Assembly: GCA_024220525.1 (NCBI GenBank)
Contig: JAMYWO010000029.1
Location: forward strand, 43,579-107,578
From: Cochliopodium minus
Taxonomy: Eukaryota > Discosea > Himatismenida > Cochliopodiidae
Direction of reading: 5' to 3'
DNA: 64,000 nt
Shown here: one piece after another, positions 14,032-26,692 of the stretch
Layout: the number at the start of each line of letters is the position of its first letter
Position numbering within the stretch: position 1 is the stretch's first letter
Notes under the pieces: generated by a model
What the model was told of the DNA's origin: nothing
Seen by the model: only the letters and a program-made list of their open reading frames with translations
The model's database searches: none
Position numbers and translations under genes: made by a program

Positions 14032-15139
14032 ATGAATTTTTTTTCAAGCACAAAGGGTATTATATTTCCATTTTCTTCTTCCAATTATCATCAATATAAA
14101 TAAAGAAATTGTATTGCCTAATCCAAGCACTGTTGAAGAATATAAGACATTGGCAAATGATAATTTAGAATGGTTTAAAAGAGAAATAGATACGGAAGAT
14201 CAATGGAATAAAATTGATTTAGAACCTGATCAATTTGAAGGGATCAAATTATCAAATAAAAATGAGTAAAAATATATTTGTTAAATATTGATAATTGGAG
14301 TTAATAATCATTTCCACAGTGAAGATTATCCTTTCTCATTCAAATCTTCGGCACAATTGCCAAATATTACATCCCAAATAATGATAAAATATTATACAGA
14401 AAAAGATACAGAAAAAAAGAAGAAATATGATACAGGTTCATCCTCATAATCTCCTTCAAAATACATTAATTTGTTTATTATTCAAAATAAAAAGAACTGG
14501 TTTCATTTGAAATACTGGAAACTTTACTCGAAAAAACTGATAAATCTTCAAATACATTTGAATATATTACGGTAACACGTACCAGGGTGGCAAACTCCTT
14601 TGTAACTGCGAGAGAGTTTGTATCTTTAAATGTAAACATTCATAATAAAAACTTTTAAAAAATTTTAATAATTAATTAAAAATTAGTACCAAAAGAAACT
14701 AAAAGATGGGACATTTTATCTTGTTGCACAAGTAAGTTCAAATTTATCATTATTTAATTTAAACTTTATAAAATTAAAAAAAGTCAATTCAATATCCCAA
14801 AGCTGAGCTTGATTCAAGATATGTCAGGTATAACAAAAAACACATTATACAATTTCATTAAAATTTTGACTCTTAATTTATCTTCAGAGCGAATATTAAA
14901 CTTGGAACTGTACTCAAACCGATTAGTGACGACTTTTTTAATTGGGTAAAAAAAAAATATTCCTTCAATAAATTTAAAACTATGGTTTTAAAAAGGGAAC
15001 AGAGTACAAGGCAATACAGTGTTTAAATCCAAAAGGTTATATTCCTTCTTTCGTTGCGAATTTTGGAAAAAAAATGCCTGCAATAAGAATAAAAAAGTTT
15101 AGGAAAATAGATCAAGCTGGAATTTGGGATGACAACTGA
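14032..15139 (+). CDS. START-domain lipid-binding protein
   Basis: Starts at ATG 14032 with a short first exon (MNFFSSTK) that splices in frame to EIVLPNPSTVEEYKTLANDN. The body has the START pattern: SFEILETLLEKTDKSSNTFE, VTRTRVANSFVTAREFVSL, KDGTFYLVAQSI, YVRANIKLGTVLKPI and KGYIPSFVANFGKKMP. Stop TGA is at 15139. Seven or so introns of 50-80 nt are needed. START domains hold one lipid, often sterol, phospholipid or ceramide, in a hydrophobic cavity and move it between membranes. No second domain, signal peptide or membrane segment is seen. The ligand cannot be told from sequence. Confidence 0.85.
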
Positions 15140-15233
15140 TCTCGTTTTTGAATATTATTATTTTTTTTTTGTAAATTATTTATTAAAAGAAAAAGAATAA
15201 AGAGATTTGATTTTTTTAATAAAAAAATGAAAT

Positions 15234-16861
15234 TTATTCAACAATAAAGAGTCTTCCATTGACATCTAAAGAGATTAAAAAAAAAAAGATAAAAAAGATT
15301 AAAAATAATTTTCAAAAAAGAAAAAGAATACTTAATTTTTCGCTCCACTCTTCATAAAGTTCAGTTAATTTTTCTATGTAAAGGTTATGGTAATGAACAA
15401 CTTGTTCATCAGTCGGATTTTCAACATGGGGTACGGAAATGGGAGCTCCAATGACAGAAGTGAGAGGTTCTCTAAAAGGAAGCAAACCCCATCTGTAATT
15501 AAAAATACCCCTTCCGTGGAAAAAAGGCAAAGAAATACCCAAAGTAGATTTCAAAATATTTTGGAATTTTCTCAAGCCAGATCCCCTAGGGTTGGATAAT
15601 TGGTCATAAACATCATTTTCCCCAAAAAGAAATATTGGAACTAAATCTGCTCCATTTTGAAGAGCCATTTTCACAAACCCTTTTCTCTGTCAAGTAAAAA
15701 GATGTATATAATTCTTTTTTTAATTAAAATAAAACTTTTTTTAAAATTTACTCTTCCCAATACAATGCATGTATCTCCTGGTCTTGCATCTTTATTTTTT
15801 ACAAATAATTACTACAAAGAAATGTAATTGTATTTTATTTACCTAATGCTTCTGCAGCTCCACCAATCACAATACCCACTGACAAATTTTTATTGAAAGA
15901 GTTTGTGATAGATTCTTTATCTGCAGAAATTAACCCTAAGCTACAAAAGAGGATGTGAATAAACTAAATAATTAATGTTGTTAAAGTCTGTTTATTCACC
16001 TCAATAGCCACTCACGAGCAAAAGGAATGAAAAAATTCATATTCAAAGTACAAATTCTATAGTTGATATCTTTCAAGCAACCAGACATGTTATTCAACTA
16101 AAAAGACAAAAATTTATAATAAATATGTTATTAAATAGGATTTCTGATTACAAAGTTAGCCCAAACTGACATTCCTGTTTGTTTTTAGTATAAGTAAACA
16201 TATATTGTTGGAAACTAAATAATGAAAAAATAAATTCAATTTTTATTTAATAAATTTTTTTCTCTGAAAAAAAATTACCTTTTGAAAAAAAAATTTTTAA
16301 CCTATAATGCCATGTGGGTGAAAAGCAAACAGATATTTTTTCTCTTTTCATTAATTTAAATTAATTTGGTTAGATATATGAAATTTATACAAGATTCCAA
16401 ATAAATTTACTAGGATCCAATTTTTTTGTTTCAACAACATTTGCAGGAAAATATCCCCTGAAATGCTTCCAAAATCCCATTTCTCTCAAGTATTGAGGAT
16501 TTCTTCCTCCATTCTTTGATGCATTTCTATCTACAAAAGCTATCCATCCTATGTATAGGAGATATGGAATCCAAAAAAATGGATTCAAAATGAAATAGAT
16601 GTTGATGAATACGAGCTAATGAATTGATTCCAAATTATTTATTCAAAATTATTCTTGAACATATTTTTAATTATTTACAGAGAAACTGAACACTATCACA
16701 CCCAGAACCATGAATGTTTGTAATCTTCTTTTCAAGGGTATATTTATTGGTGAGAATTTCGTTTTGTGAATGTGTGATTTTTGTAGGATCGTTATTTCGA
16801 GGTTCTTTGATTTATTCAAACAAAGGTTTATAACCCTCGGACCATTTTCTTCATTATTCAT
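15234..16861 (-). CDS. DGAT2-family acyltransferase
   Basis: ATG at 16861 and TAA at 15234. The N-terminus carries membrane segments (LQTFMVLGVIVFSF, then VFINIYFILNPFFWIPYLLY). FRGYFPANVVETKKLDPSK precedes the catalytic region, as in DGAT2. The signature LFAFHPHGIIG (HPHG) lies near 16295-16325. Further on come RKGFVKMALQNGADLVP, FLFGENDVYDQ, FFHGRGIFNYRWGLLPFREP and GAPISVPHVENPTDEQV. The last exon (NVNGRLFIVE) is read across a small intron near 15265-15330. The enzyme should acylate diacylglycerol, monoacylglycerol or a wax alcohol at the ER and on lipid droplets. The substrate within the family is not determinable here. Confidence 0.92.
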
Positions 16862-17341
16862 AATAGATATTTGTTGTATTGAGATATTTATTTTGTAAAT
16901 TTATCTCAAATTTTTTTTATTTTTTATTTACTCTTTTTGATTTAATTGAATGAATAATTCCACTTTCAAAAGAATAATTTTGTTTTAGTTCCATATTTTG
17001 ATTATACTTTACATTTTTATCTTTAGGAAGTTTCCAGTATTTAAGAATATGAAATTTGTTAAAATATTGAAATAAATAAAAAAAATTTAATTATAATTGG
17101 GTCCAAGTGTTCGCATTTTTTAAAGATAAATTGAATTGTAGATTCAAATTTAGTTTATTCTTGTTGAATGAGGTTCAATTCAAAGAAAAAATTTTATAAT
17201 TTATAAATTTCGGTCATTTAGATCCAGAATGTGATGGGAATAATTTCAAAATCTTTGATTGTTTAAAGTTAATCATAATTTGATTGAAAGGAAAAAAAAT
17301 AAATATAAAATAAAATTGTGGTTGATTTATTTCAAAAAAGA
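16862..17341. other. Divergent intergenic region, about 480 bp
   Basis: AT-rich spacer between divergent genes (acyltransferase on minus, BAR-RasGAP on plus), so it should contain both promoters. I find no coding frame, RNA gene or repeat. Confidence 0.6.
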
Positions 17342-20326
17342 ATGCAAGAATCTATTGATCTTGAAAAGAATAAAAAGAATGTCAAAATAGAGGATGAGGT
17401 ATAATGGAAAATAAATTTTAATTTATACCTATAAACTTCCTTCATTTTTTATATTTTCAGATTATAAACAATTATGTGAGCTTTTATAAGAAAATTGAAG
17501 ATAATATCCAAAAAATAAATTCAAAATCAGTCACATGTAAAATATTCGTACAAAAAATATCAAATTTTATAGTGGATAAATTTCATCATTGATAATAGCT
17601 TTCAATAAAGCTTCAAAAGGATTGACATCTTCCCTTTCAACAATTGCTGAGAAAGAATCTACTCAGTCAACATACAGTAAAAAAAATAATTAAATATATT
17701 TTTTTCTTTTAACTTTTTATCACCATCAAAATTAATATTTTTTTTTTTATTTTCCCTTATAAGCTGAAACATTTAAAACCATGATTGATATCATTTCGAA
17801 CTCAAGACAAGATTTAGATGATTATGAGAATAAATTGATGGCAGAAACGATTAATCCTCCTCTCGTAAAATTCATAGAGACAGAAGTCCAAGCTACGAAA
17901 GAATTGAAAAAGAATTTCGAAAAACAAAATAATGAATATGAAAAATCTTGTTCTAAAGTGAAGGAGAAGCAATTCATTCAGAAACTCTCAATAGATAAAC
18001 TATATAACGTAATTATATTCAATATCTCTCACATATTCTAAACTATAAAAAGATATCTCTTATATCTCGTATAAATATATTTCCCTTTAAATAAAATACC
18101 ATATATCTCAATATTTACTCATTAGACGATGTGCGAAAGAAAAAAACACAGAAATTTATATTCAAATTCATTGGATGATTGTCTTAACAGTTATTCTGGA
18201 TTGAAATCTAAACAACAATTCGATATATTTGACCTATTCTACAATGGAATATGCCAACAAAATCAAAAATTAAAGAAAACAAATGAAGATCATAAAAATC
18301 TAAGAGCAGGATTGGATGAATTGAAAGAATATGTTTCAAGTGTAAACAAAATTTTTTTTTTTTAAACCTTCTCTTAATCTCTCTTCATTTTTTTTTTAAC
18401 CATTCATAGGCAAAAGAGATGTTAAAAATGTCTAATCAAGAAAGATATGATATCCAAGAGATGGATAGATACGAAGAAGAAATATGTAAATACAATCCCT
18501 TAGTTGAAGTACTTGCCCACCCAAATTTGGAAGTGTGCAATGTTGTTCTTGAGTTAAACCCAGAAAAGGTTACCATGATCACAAAGGTGTTTGATGCTTA
18601 CCAGCAAACAGTACCTCTTTTGACATCGCTAATAAAAAAATCTCCTTCTTTCACAGGGAACCAAATCATACCTCTTTTCAACATGAGCAAGATTGCACAG
18701 TTTATATTGAAAGATTTTGTATTGCTTCACCAATCTAACCTTCACTCTCTTTTGTTTCAAGATTTCGTGATGAACATTTTGTCCAACCCCTCTTTTTATG
18801 ATCCTTCCCAAGAATCTTCCATAATCAATCTTACTTCGCTTATCATTCAAACGATACAAAGCTGGAATTCAGTAGTGGTCCACATTCCAAGTTTTTTCGT
18901 TTATTTTTGCCATGTTTTGAACGATCATTTTGGAAATATCAGATCTCTTACTTCATTTCTTTATTTCTCAGTATTTGAAACTGCACTTAATGACCCCCTT
19001 CAATACAATATCATAGACAAATCTAGTTTAAATCCTTTGGTTACTAAAATTTTGCAGTTTACATCAAAGTATTTGGAATCAACAATGTTTGCTCAGAAAT
19101 TTACGATGGAGAACTATGCATCTGAGCTAAACAATCAACTTGAAATTTCCAATCCTCTCATTATTTCTTTTTACGAAACTATCCTTCAACAACCTAAAGA
19201 ATTCAGCAACGTTGTGGATGCTGAAGTTGTTTGGGGAACCGATTTGCCAGAGTTAGAAAAATATCTTTGCGATAATTACCACAGAGTAAGTTTGACATTA
19301 ATTGAAAGAATGGCGAAAGAAAAACTCATTGCTTTAGCAGACGCTCTCGCTTCTTTAAAAAGAACTGAAGAGGAAGCAAAAGAATCTCAGATAATTGCTT
19401 CCAAAAAACTCAAGCCTTATAGTGTTGTGGTTACTTCTAATTTGAAGTACTGTGGAGAAGTTTTGGTATTAACAATATCTTTTTGTTTTAAAAATTTTTT
19501 AAAAAATTAATTTTTTTGTTTACAGACTTCCCCACAAGAAAGCTCTCCTTATAGAAAAACAATGATAAAAAAGTCTGTGGACATGGATAATTCTAGAAAG
19601 ACAGTAATAGAAAAAAAAAAGAATAATAGCTTGTCTTCTTCAAACTCAAAAATTCCTACAATAACACCCAACGAAAAGGAATTACCAATAGAAACTAAAC
19701 ATTACAAAAGAACTTACACACAAAATGTTCCTCAAAGTCCTTCTCTCCAACATCGTCAAGAAAACGAGAATAAAATCGAAAATAATTATGATAACGAAAA
19801 TAATGATGACTTTGTGGGATCTACTGATAGCGAGGGAGATCAGATTTATGATCAAAACATTTATAATGAAGTTGATATTAATCATGAACAAAAACAACAA
19901 AGTAACCCACCTACTCCCAATGAAAGCCCTAGAATCGATGAAAGGCCCCAAGAACCACCCAAACCAACAAAGAAACCTCTTCCTAGCCTCGTCCCAAAGA
20001 AAACTTTGAGAGTGAAAATGGACAAGTCCGACGAAGATAACAACAGTGACAACCCTATCAAAGTCAAAAAAACTTTTAGACTTCTTCCCAAAAATAATGA
20101 AGGAAATAATAATCTTATTCCAAACACAAATTCCCGCTCTTCTCCTAATGAAGATCTAAGTAATTCCAGTGAAGGCAGCAGTGAGGGTCTCAGGAACAGT
20201 GGAAACAAGGTTACTTATGACTTTTCTAATCCTCCTCCCATCAAGAAAGTCCCCATTGATCCAACTAAGCAGCTTCTTCTCAAAAAAACTCCCATCAAAA
20301 AGATGGTCAAAAATGTTGGAAATTAG
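17342..20326 (+). CDS. BAR-domain protein with a RasGAP-like domain and proline-rich tail
   Basis: Begins MQESIDLEKNKKNVKIEDE and continues through several short exons in frame. Residues ~1-260 form long charged helices with the BAR-typical FNKASKGLTSSLSTIAEKES and VKFIETEVQATKELKKNFE. The following ~330 residues match a RasGAP fold: VTMITKVFDAYQQTVPLLTS, IAQFILKDFVLLHQSNLHSL, FFVYFCHVLNDHFGNIRSLT, SFLYFSVFETALNDPLQYNI, and LVTKILQFTSKYLE. The tail (exon from about 19525) is disordered, with poly-acidic stretches and PPKPTKKPLPSLVP, a likely SH3 ligand. BAR domains bind curved membrane and RasGAP domains bind Ras-GTP. The arginine of the finger loop and the arginine of the FLR-type motif both appear to be replaced (LFNMSK, FLYFSVF). 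A scaffold role is therefore possible. A membrane-linked Ras regulator acting in endocytosis is inference. Confidence 0.8.
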
Positions 20327-20439
20327 AAAAATAAAAAAATATATATAAATTAATTTGAAAAAAATATTTTAATTTATTTTTCATGTTCTCAATAATAAAA
20401 AAAAAAATAGAGTATCAAAGATTTTTTTTCATCAATTGA

Positions 20440-21778
20440 ATGGAAGACGAAGAATTCTCTATTAATCATCTCCCCAAAGAAGTTATTTTGATCATTTTCT
20501 CTCATTTAAATGATGAAAGATCGATAGTCAAAATTAACATTGTATGCAAGTATTGGAGCAATATGCTGATAAATTGCCATCAATTTTGGGTAAAAAAAAA
20601 AAGATTTACTTTCTTTTTTCAATCCAAACTATTTCTTACTCCAAAAATAATTAGAAAAATTTCTACAAGAAACAATTTATTCCAGGTACGATTTTTAAAA
20701 TAAAGATATCATCTTTCATACTTTATTTCACATCAAGATTAAGAATATTATTTTTTTTTATTAATTAATATTCGAATATATTGAGAATATATATTCAAAT
20801 ACTCATAAATAACATAAAACTGCTTGAATCTGAATCTTATAAAAGAGGATAAATAAAATTCTGACAAGGAGAATAAATACTCGTTAATGAGATAATTATT
20901 CTTTTCAAAATTAAAAAGATATAATGATGTTTAAATTGGAAAACGAAAACTGGTTTGAATGTGCAAAAAGAATTTATGAACAAAGAGGAGAGGAATGGAA
21001 TAGGATCAACGAACATGAAAACGTTGGAGAGATCTCCACCAATGACTGGCTCACTCTAAATAATTTGGGGTTGAGTCTTTCCAAAAGCAGACAGCTTATT
21101 AAAGCTTTGGATTGTTATTTAATTGCTAATGAGAAAGCAATGTTAAGATCAACTTACAGCGCAAAGGTTAAATAAATATCAAAATAAATAATAAAAATAA
21201 TTTCCGTTAAAAATACGTACTTTAGTTAATGGTAAGTTTTAAACTTTTTTTGTTTTTTTAATTTTAAAATTTTGATAACCAAAAAGTCTAATATTGCGGT
21301 TGTTTACGTTAAATTAAATAAAATGGAAGAAGCTAAAAAGTATTTTTCAGATTCTATAATGTTGGACAACTATGATAGTACTACTTATAGTAACTTGGGG
21401 GTGATGTATTTGTTGATGGGGGATATTGAAAATGCTCTTTCGAATATAGAAAGAGCACTTATTTTAGATAGTAATAATTATAACGCTAAACTTCATCTTT
21501 CTTTGTGTTATTATAAATTAAATGATTTTCAGTCTTCATTTAAATATGTTAACGAATGTTTGCAAGGAATAAGCGATTACCCTGTAAAAAATAATTATTT
21601 ATCTTTTTATTTTTCATTTTATTTTTATTTTATTAAAAAGTGTGCCTTGAGGTTAAAATCGTTAATACTAGAGAGATTGGGACAGTTCAGTGACAGTGAA
21701 GCCCTCTTAAAAAAAGCAAAAAACAAAGCAAGTGAAATGGGACCTTTCAAGCTCATTTTTATTCATTTATTTGGATAG
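20440..21778 (+). CDS. F-box protein with TPR repeats
   Basis: Starts MEDEEFSINHLPKEVILIIF, a clear F-box (LPKEVILIIFSHLNDERSIV, VCKYWSNMLINCHQFW, then KNFYKKQFIPG across an intron). After a linker (NENWFECAKRIYEQRGEEW) come TPR-like helices: WLTLNNLGLSLSKSRQLIKA, SNIAVVYVKLNKMEEAKKYF, TYSNLGVMYLLMGDIENALS, NYNAKLHLSLCYYKLNDFQS and a last pair ending GQFSDSEALLKKAKNKASEM. F-box proteins recruit substrates to SCF ubiquitin ligases through Skp1; the TPRs would be the substrate side. The stop at 21778 may be read slightly past the true last splice site. Target unknown. Confidence 0.82.
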
Positions 21779-21839
21779 TTTTATAAAAATAAACAATACT
21801 TTATTAAATTATTTTGTTATGTACTCTTCAAAAAACAAA

Positions 21840-23308
21840 TCATTTTTGAATGTGATCATGTTCGTGATTACATTCATTATGATGTTCGTGGTGATCATGC
21901 TCGTGTTCATGCTCGTGGTGATCATGTTCATGATCATGTTCATGATCATGTTCATGGTCATCATCTTCACTATGACCCTCATTATTATGATTACAACAAT
22001 TACATCCCCCAACACGCAACTCAGAGTTTTTACACCATATAATCAAGTTAAAACGTTCTCCACTTGTTATTTTGGTTGCACCATGTCTGTGTCTTCCTAT
22101 ATGAAGCAAAGCAAGCCCTATTTTGTGTTTCACGTAAACTTCCTCATTATGTGTATTTGGGAAATCGTAAAGACCTTTAAAATAAAGATCCCCTCCTTTA
22201 AATTCATTACCAAGGCAAACATTCAGTGTTATCTAATAAAAAATAAATGATCAATGATTTATTGTAAAAAATGAAAAAGTAATATTTTTACTTCACAATC
22301 ATCAACATGAAATCCAAGATCTTCATCTAATCATTTTAAATAAAAAATTTTTACATTTAGATCTTATTATATTTACCTTCTCCCATTTTGTAAGCTACAA
22401 TGAAAGAATGGTGATGATCTAAATTTTTTCCTCCAAAGTTTTGAAACAAAACAGAAGAAAAGATAGAAATGATTTTAGTTCTTATTTCCGAAATAAAATC
22501 CGTGAAACCCATATCGTCTAAAATCATACCATAATTATTCATATTATTCGGTCTATTCACTGGCAAACCAGAATCTAAAAAAAAAATAATGATCAGTAAA
22601 AGATTAATTAAAATTAGAAAATATACTTTCATAATTTTCAATCTCTTCAACAAATTGTTTGCAAAAAGTATCATTAAACATTTGAAAATTATACAATCCT
22701 GTATCTGTCAGCTTTGTTAAGAATAATTCCGCTTTTTCTTTGCTGTTTCCGTTCTTTTTGACATCTTTTAAATAATCTAAGAGTTTTTCTTCTAAATAAC
22801 TCTCAGAGAATGTATATAGATGTGGATGAAGTGGTTTATAGTTTTTTTTGATGAATTCTTTTCTTGAAATAATGGATTTTTCAATCATATTTTGAACTTT
22901 GTTGAAATATTCCCTGCTTTTCAAATCTTCATCTTCCAAATCCAAATCTGCTTCGCTTATTACATGGTATCTATGAGTATAATCAAGTTTTAATATCTTA
23001 TCATCTTCAGGATATAATTCATCATAATCCTTATCCAAATCCAATATCACAGGATCCTAAAATAAAAGAATCATATAATTTCTTTTTTAACATTATTTAA
23101 CTGAAATATATTTTAATGGTTTGAAATGAGTTTTAATTTGATTTAATTTTACATCTATTTGGAATAACAAGGTTATATTCTTTTTGTTGATTAATTGATT
23201 TCCAATTCTTATGCTTCCAGTGAATCTATTCTCTAAATATATCCTTTTATCTTTACTCTTCTTCAAAGATGTGTTATTATTTGTTGAATAAAGGCTTTCA
23301 TTCTCCAT
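21840..23308 (-). CDS. 2-oxoglutarate/Fe(II) dioxygenase (OGFOD2-like) with histidine-rich C-terminal tail
   Basis: ATG at 23308, stop at 21840, six exons. The N-terminal part is charged. The dioxygenase core runs from the middle of the protein to near 22010: YNFQMFNDTFCKQFVEEIE, LPVNRPNNMNNYGMILDDMG, DHHHSFIVAYKMGE, then DLGFHVDDCEITLNVCLG with the metal-binding HxD, FKGGDLYFKG, and LLHIGRHRHGATKITSGERF. The last piece carries the distal His and the 2-oxoglutarate-binding Arg. The order matches OGFOD2 and the prolyl 4-hydroxylase alpha family. After IIWCKNSELRVGGCNCC the protein ends in a ~45-residue tail of repeated HD and HE dipeptides coded at 21846-21965. Such tails bind Ni, Zn, Cu or Fe; its role here is unknown. 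Substrate unknown. Confidence 0.87.
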
Positions 23309-23576
23309 TTTTTTTTTTATTTTTTATACTATTTGAGTTTTTGAATGTGAATGAAATGAATTTGAAAATAGGAATTGTAAATTTTTCTCAAATTCAAAAT
23401 TCTCTTTGTCAAAAATTCAATATAATTCCGAATTGGAGAAAATATCTCTTGAATGAAATGCCTCAGTGATTTAAGAACCCCAAGGATGAATCTATTTCAA
23501 TATCATCCAATTTCAAAATCTAATGGTTAATTAATAATATATAAAAAAAAATTAACTTCCAGCTGTTTCAATCAAC

Positions 23577-26569
23577 ATGGAAAGTATTATAGAAATTTTT
23601 GCAGATGCAATATCTGGTTTTATATTGAATTCTATCCAATTGCAAGAACAAAATGCACCTCCAAATCATGATCTGAGAAATAAATCAAATGTGGTTATCC
23701 AAACATCACAAGAATTGATCAGAATAACAAGATATATTGCAGAAACTGAATATTCTGAATATCAAGATATTCAAATACCAAGTAAAAATATTATATAAAT
23801 ATCTCCATATTTCGAATATATCTTAACTTATCTTCTTTAATTAAGTTCTCGATGTAAGATTTTTTTTAAAATAAATTTTAATTTGTGGATTTATTGAACA
23901 CAAATATATATTTTTTTTTTTTATAGTGTGCAAAGAAAGTTGAAGATGCATTGGAATTATTGAAGGATACAATTGTAATTTTGAATATTCTTGAAATATA
24001 TTTGAATTATAATAATATTATTTCTACTTTTTTGATCGATATTAGGAAGTGTTATACAAAGAAACTGATAGGGTTCGAGGATGGAAGAAATTGGTAGAAT
24101 CCACTAAAACTATTGGAGCACAAACATCAAGATTATTGGTTGTAATTTATGGTTCAGAACAAAAGAGATTGGAAAGATGCGCAAATGCGGCAATTCAAGC
24201 ATTAGAAAAGATCAAAAAATATGCTTTTTTGAAAGAAAATGAAATAATGTCTGTAAAAAAAAATTTTCTCTTTTATTCGATAGATCAATTACATTTATAA
24301 CACATTCCATTTGAAGAACATATTCATTTATTTAAACGAATATATATAAATTTAATTATTTTGCTTAGAAATTGACTGAATTCGTCAATGAAGGAGGAGA
24401 TACCTCCTCCAAAGTTCTTCAATTTGCAACATTTGTTGGTGGTAGAGCTCAAACAGCAAAGGAAGAACACGATAAAGAATTTTTAATGGATGGATTTAAT
24501 GCATTGAATCAAAATAACACCTTTATGATTGAAGATATCAACAATATATTGAATGAAATAACAGATAAAGAAATAAGAAAGAATTTTATCAAAACATGCA
24601 CAGCATTGATTGAAATCATCAAAAAGATAATGGGAAACGAAACCAATCCTGAAGATTTGGATGCTTTCAAAATCATTGAGAATCTATTCAACACTGCAAA
24701 TAATGCATTGCTTTCTAATGTAAGAGATCCAAGTGAATTGAGAAGTATATATGAAAATAGGATCATGATCAACGATATCATTGAATCTGCAAAAAAGGTA
24801 AAAGTATCTGTTCAAACAGTATCTGAATTTCCAAAGAAACAGATGGATGATGTTATAAATGATACCAATATATCTTCTAATCGTATCGCTAATCTCGTTG
24901 AACTGTTGATTGTATTCAGTAACCAAGATAATCAGTCATCTATTGTCAACAAATTAGAAATATACATCAACAAGTTCAATAAAGGGAATGAAGATATTGT
25001 AACAAGGACTAATGACTATCTTTCTATTCAAGGAGGGTCGGACTTGAAGCTTCTCATAGGATCCAATAACAGTAAAGATATTCCCAACCTTTCAAGTGAA
25101 TTGCAGACAGTGAAAGATAGCATTAGAGATACTATCAAGTCAACAAATCTGTTGAAAACATCTGCTGGAACGCCCAATTTTTCTACTTCTGCAAGGGACC
25201 TGACACTTTCTGTGAAGGACATAATTAATGCAGGTAAAAATGTTATTCAAAAAGTAAACAACAACGAAAAGACTGTTGAGTTGGAAAGTTCAGTTTCTAC
25301 TCTTTCGGATACAATCAGAAACGTTATTCAATCTGGTAAAGTTGTTCATCAAGATCCAAGCAATGAATACGCTCTTTCAAATTTTCAAAATTCTATCTCT
25401 CAATTGACACAGAACATGAGATCAGTCTTGAATGAAACTGTAAAATTGAATCAAGAGTTTAGTGAGAAAATAGAAATCAAGCCAGTTAAAGAAGAAAATT
25501 CTGGAGAAGAATCTCAAAAACTCTCCGAAACTTGTGAAGAGATAATCATTACAGTGGATCAGTTGATAGAAGAGTTGATGCCTCCTTTTGGAAATTTGTA
25601 TGGAAGAGAATCTCCTAAACCAGAAAATGGAACAATTAGTATGAAGAAGTTGAGGAGATTGGGAGAAGATGCTATATCTGCTTTAGAGCAACTCAAACCT
25701 TTTAGAGAATATACACCAAAAGAAGTTTTCACAGCATTGGAGTATGCACTTGAATCGTTGGACATTTTTTCCGACAGATTGGGTAACAAAGCACTGGAAA
25801 TCAAGCTCAAGGGTCTTAAAGAAAAGATGCTTGAATCTAAAAACTTTATCGATAGTACCTCTAAACAACTTGTGCAAAATACAGAAGGTTGGATTTCTTC
25901 TTATCAAGAAAATAAGGGAAAGAGAGTTGATCAAGACATTGAGAAACTTATTCAAGAAATCTCTAGCACTTTAGATTCTGTTCAACCTACTCATATCCTT
26001 TCTACTCCTGGCACAACATCTTTCAAGGGTGACGTTTCACCCATTGATCTTAAAAAACAAGGTGAAATCGTCAAGAGTGACTGTATCGAAACTCAGAAAC
26101 TTTCTGCAAAGATGCCAACACAAATCAAAGAAAATGTAGAAAAGACATTTGATGATACTGATCTTTTTATTTCTATGGTAGAGAAGATCTCTCTTTCAAC
26201 GAACAATCCTGGCTACAAAAACTTTCTGAACAACTCTTCATCAAAGTTGAGAGATGCTCTTCAAGGAATGGTTTCACATGCGAACAATTTTTTTGATGAA
26301 CCTGAGAAATTGAATCATGCAAAATCCATTTTCTATGAATGTGATAAAATCAAAAAGTTGGTTGATGAAATTTTGGAAGAAGTGAATCCACATGCAAACA
26401 TTCAACTTTATGAGCTTGAACCAGAATCTTTTCTTCCATCTGATCTTGAAAAAGCTGCAAATCTGATGAAAGTAGCAGTAAACAAACATGACAAAGAACA
26501 TCCTTATATGTCTCCGAAGGAAATGGTGAACTCTGCACAAGATTCCTCTTCGAAAGCATCCAATCTTTC
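23577..26569 (+). CDS. Vinculin/alpha-catenin family protein, 3' end missing at an assembly join
   Basis: Starts MESIIEIFADAISGFILNSI, like the vinculin D1 start, and continues through small exons (VCKKVEDALELLKDTI; EVLYKETDRVRGWKKLVEST; TSRLLVVIYGSEQKRLERCA). The main exon runs from 24370 to 26569 and is almost entirely amphipathic helices in bundles: FVNEGGDTSSKVLQFATFVG, RKNFIKTCTALIEIIKKIMG, TVSEFPKKQMDDVINDTNIS. Vinculin and alpha-catenin link actin to adhesion receptors and to talin or cadherin. The frame is open up to a single N at 26570 and then runs into a 7-mer tract, so the C-terminal part, including any actin-binding tail, is not seen. More than 850 residues are visible. Family membership is inferred from the N-terminus and helical pattern. 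Confidence 0.72.
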
Positions 26570-26690
26570 NTTTTTTATTTTTATTTTTTTTATTTTTTAT
26601 TTTTTATTTTTTATTTTTTATTTTTTATTTTTTATTTTTTATTTTTTATTTTTGTATTTTTTTTTATTTTTTTGTATTTTTTTTTTCATT
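26570..26690. repeat. Assembly join (single N) followed by a T6A 7-mer tract
   Basis: A single N at 26570 interrupts the vinculin-like exon, and the next ~80 bases are TTTTTTA repeats decaying into T-rich sequence. Coding resumes at 26693 in an unrelated transporter gene. The N is best read as a contig junction of unknown gap size, not one uncertain base. Confidence 0.9.
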
Positions 26691-26692
26691 AG

